DNA from: Pterois miles
Taxonomy: Eukaryota; Chordata; Actinopteri; Perciformes; Scorpaenidae
Assembly (NCBI GenBank): GCA_947000775.1
Contig: CAMQGK010000341.1
Coordinates: forward strand, 7,838,501 to 7,902,500
Length of the DNA: 64,000 nt
Reading direction: 5' to 3'
Shown: positions 61,110 through 64,000 of the stretch, piece after piece
How the letters are laid out: each line of letters starts with the position of its first letter
Numbering within the stretch: position 1 is the stretch's first letter
Notes under the pieces: model-generated
Databases searched by the model: none
Told to the model about the DNA's origin: nothing
The model's input: only the letters and a program-made list of their open reading frames with translations
Program-made: the position numbers and the translations under genes

Positions 61110-61525
61110 CTGCTTCCACGTGTTTCAAGGCATTTTTTAGAATGTAAATTTGTCCAACAGCCCGCGAAGGCAGCGCGAAAGGGGCGGTGCTTGTGTGTGA
61201 ACGTCACGGCAGACTGGCCCACAGACAGGCTGAGCGCACACGGAGCGGCGCCATGCACTACCCTCGGACCGACAGCTAGCCCGCTGAAGACCACGACCCA
61301 GCCCGAAATGCTCGGTCCAGGGCGCACGTTGTTGTATTATTTCACTGATACAAGATGTGAGGAGAGAGTAAGCGTGATAAAATGGCGAGGTTTTGAGTCT
61401 TGCGTCTTCATCTCGCTCTGTGTAGCGTGGCAGAGGCAGTGGATCGTCTCCAAAGTTGTCGGTTAGCAGGGCGCGTGTGAAGGATCGGAATTAAAGGCGC
61501 AGTGCCCCCGTTGTAGCCCGCAAAC
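61110..61525 (+). promoter_or_regulatory. EGLN1 promoter, CpG-rich, with hypoxia-response-like cores
   Basis: CpG density rises sharply from about 61160 and continues into exon 1. Three hypoxia-response cores (RCGTG) are present: CACGTG at 61117-61122, AACGTG on the minus strand at 61330-61325 and GCGTG at 61473-61477. Human EGLN1 is a HIF target with such an element in its promoter, so feedback regulation is plausible here. The cores are short and could be chance in CpG-rich DNA; the start site is not fixed. Confidence 0.5.
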
Positions 61526-62224
61526 ATGGAGGAGCAGCAGAGCGACCTGGACCGAGACCGACAGTTCTGCGAGCTTTGTGGGAAAATGGAGAACCTCCTC
61601 AAGTGTGGTAGGTGCCGGACCTCCTTCTACTGCAGCAAGGAGCACCAGAAACAGCACTGGAAGAAACACAAGCTAATTTGCAAGGAGACTGACAAGGTTC
61701 CCAAACAGAAGCCGGAGCTCCCTCCGCCGTCGGGGGACGACAGAGCGCCGGAGAAAAACCGGGAAAAGACAAGTCCCGAGCAGGCGGACAGCGCATCTCT
61801 ACCACAGACCACAAACACAGAAGCACCGGGGGACGGGGACGGGCCGGGAGAGGACCGGTCTAACAACACCGCCACACGAAACGGACAAACTAGCTCATCC
61901 CCCCAGAAACTTGCCATGGAGTACATAGTACCGTGTATGAACAAGCACGGTATCTGCGTGGTGGACAACTTTCTAGGAACAGAAACCGCGCTGGGCATTT
62001 TGGATAATGTCATAGCCCTGCATAAAACGGGCAAGTTCACAGACGGACAGCTGGTGAGTCAAAAAAGCGACTCCACTAAAGACATCCGAGGGGACAAAAT
62101 CACGTGGATAGAGGGCAGGGAGACCGGCTGCGAGAAGATCCGCTTTCTAATGAGTCGCATGGACGACCTGATAAGACACTGTAACGGCAAACTGGGAAAC
62201 TACACAATAAATGGAAGGACAAAA
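61526..62224 (+). CDS. egln1: EGLN1 (PHD2) exon 1, HIF prolyl hydroxylase
   Basis: EGLN1 uses oxygen, iron and 2-oxoglutarate to hydroxylate prolines of HIF-alpha, marking it for VHL-dependent degradation; it is the main cellular oxygen sensor. This exon encodes 233 residues and ends in phase 0 at NGRTK|GTAAGT, the same junction as human. Residues 15-52 are the MYND zinc finger that binds HSP90 co-chaperones, with ligands Cys15, Cys18, Cys27, Cys30, Cys36, His40, His48 and Cys52 all present. A Pro/Ser/Asp-rich linker (53-128) is much shorter than in human. From about 131, MEYIVPCMNKHGICVVDNFL begins the hydroxylase domain, followed by FTDGQLVSQKSDSTKDIRGD and KITWIEGRE, nearly identical to human. 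The iron ligands are in later exons outside the window. The start ATG at 61526 has a good context (AACATGG) and is the first in frame. Confidence 0.98.
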
Positions 62225-62692
62225 GTAAGTACGACAGTAGGTTGAAACACACTCTGGCGCCTGAAAACCAGTGCTTTAGTGGTTGTCCCTCAGGAGCCAA
62301 AGTCCTGCTGGTCCTACACCAAAGGAGGACTAAACCCTGCAGTACTCTGGCTCCATAAGGTTAATTAACAGTCAGTTTTACATGTATCTGCGTCACAGTA
62401 ATGTTGGCCAAACCTGGAGCTTTCAGTCTCATCCACTGTCATCAAGGCACCATTGCTTCCAGTGTCTCGGCCCTGTTTGCTAATTAGACCAGACTTAAAG
62501 TGTAAGAGGCTAGTGAGTCTAACTCCAGGTCAAAGCCTGGCTAATGCCCTGAGTCAGAAAGGTGGATTATTTCTTCAACACTTGTCCCTTAAACCGCCAG
62601 GACTGCTGGAACTTTTGTCATAAGACAAGAAGGGTCAAGCTAAAGCAAATCCCCCCAAACATATACTTGAACTAATATGCAGTAATCTATAG

Positions 62693-63072
62693 CAGAGATG
62701 CACAAACCCCACATTTTCAGTCCCGATACCGATGTCAATACCTGGGCTTTGGGTAGCGTCTGATACAGACTACTGATCTGATACCAGTGTTTAATTAATA
62801 AGCACATGTACAACACATACATTAGATATAAATTTACTGACTTATTTATTATTTTAATAATAAATTGTGCACCAGCCACTTGGTAAATAAAATCCTAAAC
62901 ATTTTTATAATGCAGAAACAAACTGGTCAAAACTTAAAACAGGAATTAAGATTACAGCATAAAATGTATTTGCATTTAATAGACTGACCCCTTTGTCACC
63001 GATACCCGATTCAGGTATTTGAGTCAGCATCAACCTGATAGCCAATATCTGTATCAGTCTCTGTGCATCCCT
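62693..63072 (+). repeat. Repeat family I copy 1
   Basis: It contains AGAGATGCACAAACCCCACA, ATACCTGGGCTTTGGGTA and GATCTGATACCAGTGTTTAA, and ends ATCAGTCTCTGTGCATCCC. The ends AGAGATGCAC and GTGCATCCCT are an inverted pair, so it is probably a DNA-transposon-derived element. Confidence 0.65.
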
Positions 63073-63276
63073 TAATTCTTTAACACAATGCATTTTGTCC
63101 AGAAATACAAAAGAGGTGCTGGGATTTTTAATTATAAAATGAAATTGCACATCAAATGAATCCCAAATGTTAAGACAACAGAAGGGACGAGGTTGCGAAG
63201 CCAGTTATAATAAAGCAATTCCCTCAGAGCATTGCTGCAAACATATACTTAACACTAACAAGTAATACCTGTAATA

Positions 63277-63500
63277 GACATGCGCCGATCCCACATCTTC
63301 AGTCCCCGATATCAATACCTGGGCTTTGGGTATCGGCCGATACTGAGTACCGATCTGATACCAGTGTTTGATTAAAAATGTTTCACTGTGTGGAAGTGAC
63401 AGGAATAATTAATTTATGTGTAAGGCAACATCAGGCCTGACTCAACATTACTTTCCTTACAAGTAATATAAGTAATACAAGTAGCTATATAACCTAGCAA
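63277..63500 (+). repeat. Repeat family I copy 2, truncated
   Basis: Starts AGACATGCGCCGATCCCACA and shares ATACCTGGGCTTTGGGTAT and AAGGCAACATCAGGCCTGAC with the next copy. The right part is missing. Confidence 0.6.
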
Positions 63501-63512
63501 TAATCTCTAGGA

Positions 63513-63957
63513 GAGATGCACCGATCCCACATTGTCAGTGCAGATAGCGATAACGATACCTGGGCTTTGGGTATCGGTTGATACAGAATACAAGTCCGAT
63601 ACCAGCAGTTAATTAATAAGCTGAATGTCTTACTGTGCGAAAGTGATTGGGATCATTCGTTTTTGTGTAAGGCAACTTCAGGCCTGACTTAAACATTACT
63701 TTCTTTACAAGTAAATACACAAATATAATTTACTGAATTGTTTAAATAATATATTGTGCACCAGCAACTTAAAAATATCTTGAAAAATTAACAGTTTAGG
63801 TGTAAACCTTTAACAAATTGGTTAAAACTTAAAAAGGAATTAAAATTACAGTATAGTGTATATAGTATAGATGCATGTCCACATTGTCACTGATGTCCAG
63901 CCCAGCTGTTTGAATCAGTATCTGTCTGAGATCTGATCCGACATCGATGCATCCCTA
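63513..63957 (+). repeat. Repeat family I copy 3, most complete
   Basis: Starts GAGATGCACCGATCCCACAT and ends ATCGATGCATCCCTAAT, again an inverted terminal pair. It carries both the middle part shared with copy 2 (AAGGCAACTTCAGGCCTGAC) and the right part shared with copy 1 (ATATTGTGCACCAGC). Confidence 0.7.
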
Positions 63958-64000
63958 ATCTATACTTCTGGTAGATTATGTGTCTGCAGCTGCTTCACAG

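Larger units (their letters stand above)
62225..64000 (+). other. EGLN1 intron 1 (start)
   Basis: The intron begins GTAAGT and continues past the window. From 62693 on it is largely made of three copies of one repeat family (62693-63072, 63277-63500, 63513-63957). No exon 2 is seen; the human exon 2 peptide begins near MVACYPGNG and this is absent. Confidence 0.75.

Noticed and set aside
61599..62040. Minus-strand open frames over EGLN1 exon 1
   Set aside because: They are shadows of the strongly conserved plus-strand EGLN1 frame.

Overview
This window is vertebrate nuclear DNA, almost certainly from a ray-finned (teleost, probably percomorph) fish. Coding sequence is split into short exons with standard splice sites and large introns. 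The protein fragments are clearly homologous to vertebrate proteins. The non-coding DNA is full of fish-type repeats: tRNA-derived SINEs, miniature inverted-repeat elements and long dinucleotide microsatellites. I identified genes by aligning translated exons to family sequences I know; no search was run.

Three genes are present, in the same order and relative orientation as the human 1q42 cluster EGLN1-TSNAX-DISC1. DISC1 lies on the minus strand. Its start codon is at 46731 and its exons run leftwards to at least 5876, probably to 2712, with the C-terminal end outside the window or unrecognised. TSNAX is complete on the minus strand (start codon at 58420, stop at 50870, six coding exons, 279 residues). 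EGLN1 (PHD2) is on the plus strand; only its first coding exon (61526-62224) is inside the window. All exon-exon phases of DISC1 exons 1-11 and of TSNAX are consistent, which supports the models strongly.

Layout: 1-46731 is the DISC1 body, mostly introns with repeats. One of these introns is a GC-AG intron, and intron 1 holds a decayed antisense copy of the 3' end of a cathepsin A-like serine carboxypeptidase gene. 46732-50640 separates DISC1 from TSNAX, which are tandem on the same strand. 50641-58800 is TSNAX with its poly(A) signals and a ZNF143/ETS-like promoter. 58801-61525 is the divergent TSNAX-EGLN1 intergenic region, with an AT-rich tandem array next to the EGLN1 CpG-rich promoter. 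62225-64000 is EGLN1 intron 1, with three copies of one repeat.

Functionally the three genes are neighbours rather than a pathway. DISC1 is a coiled-coil scaffold protein. TSNAX is the catalytic partner of translin in the C3PO RNase. EGLN1 is the oxygen-sensing HIF prolyl hydroxylase. I found no evidence of a new gene system. The more interesting items are the carboxypeptidase pseudogene with its mutated catalytic aspartate, the GC-AG intron, several long foldback elements inside introns, the tandem arrays and the SINE microinversion.
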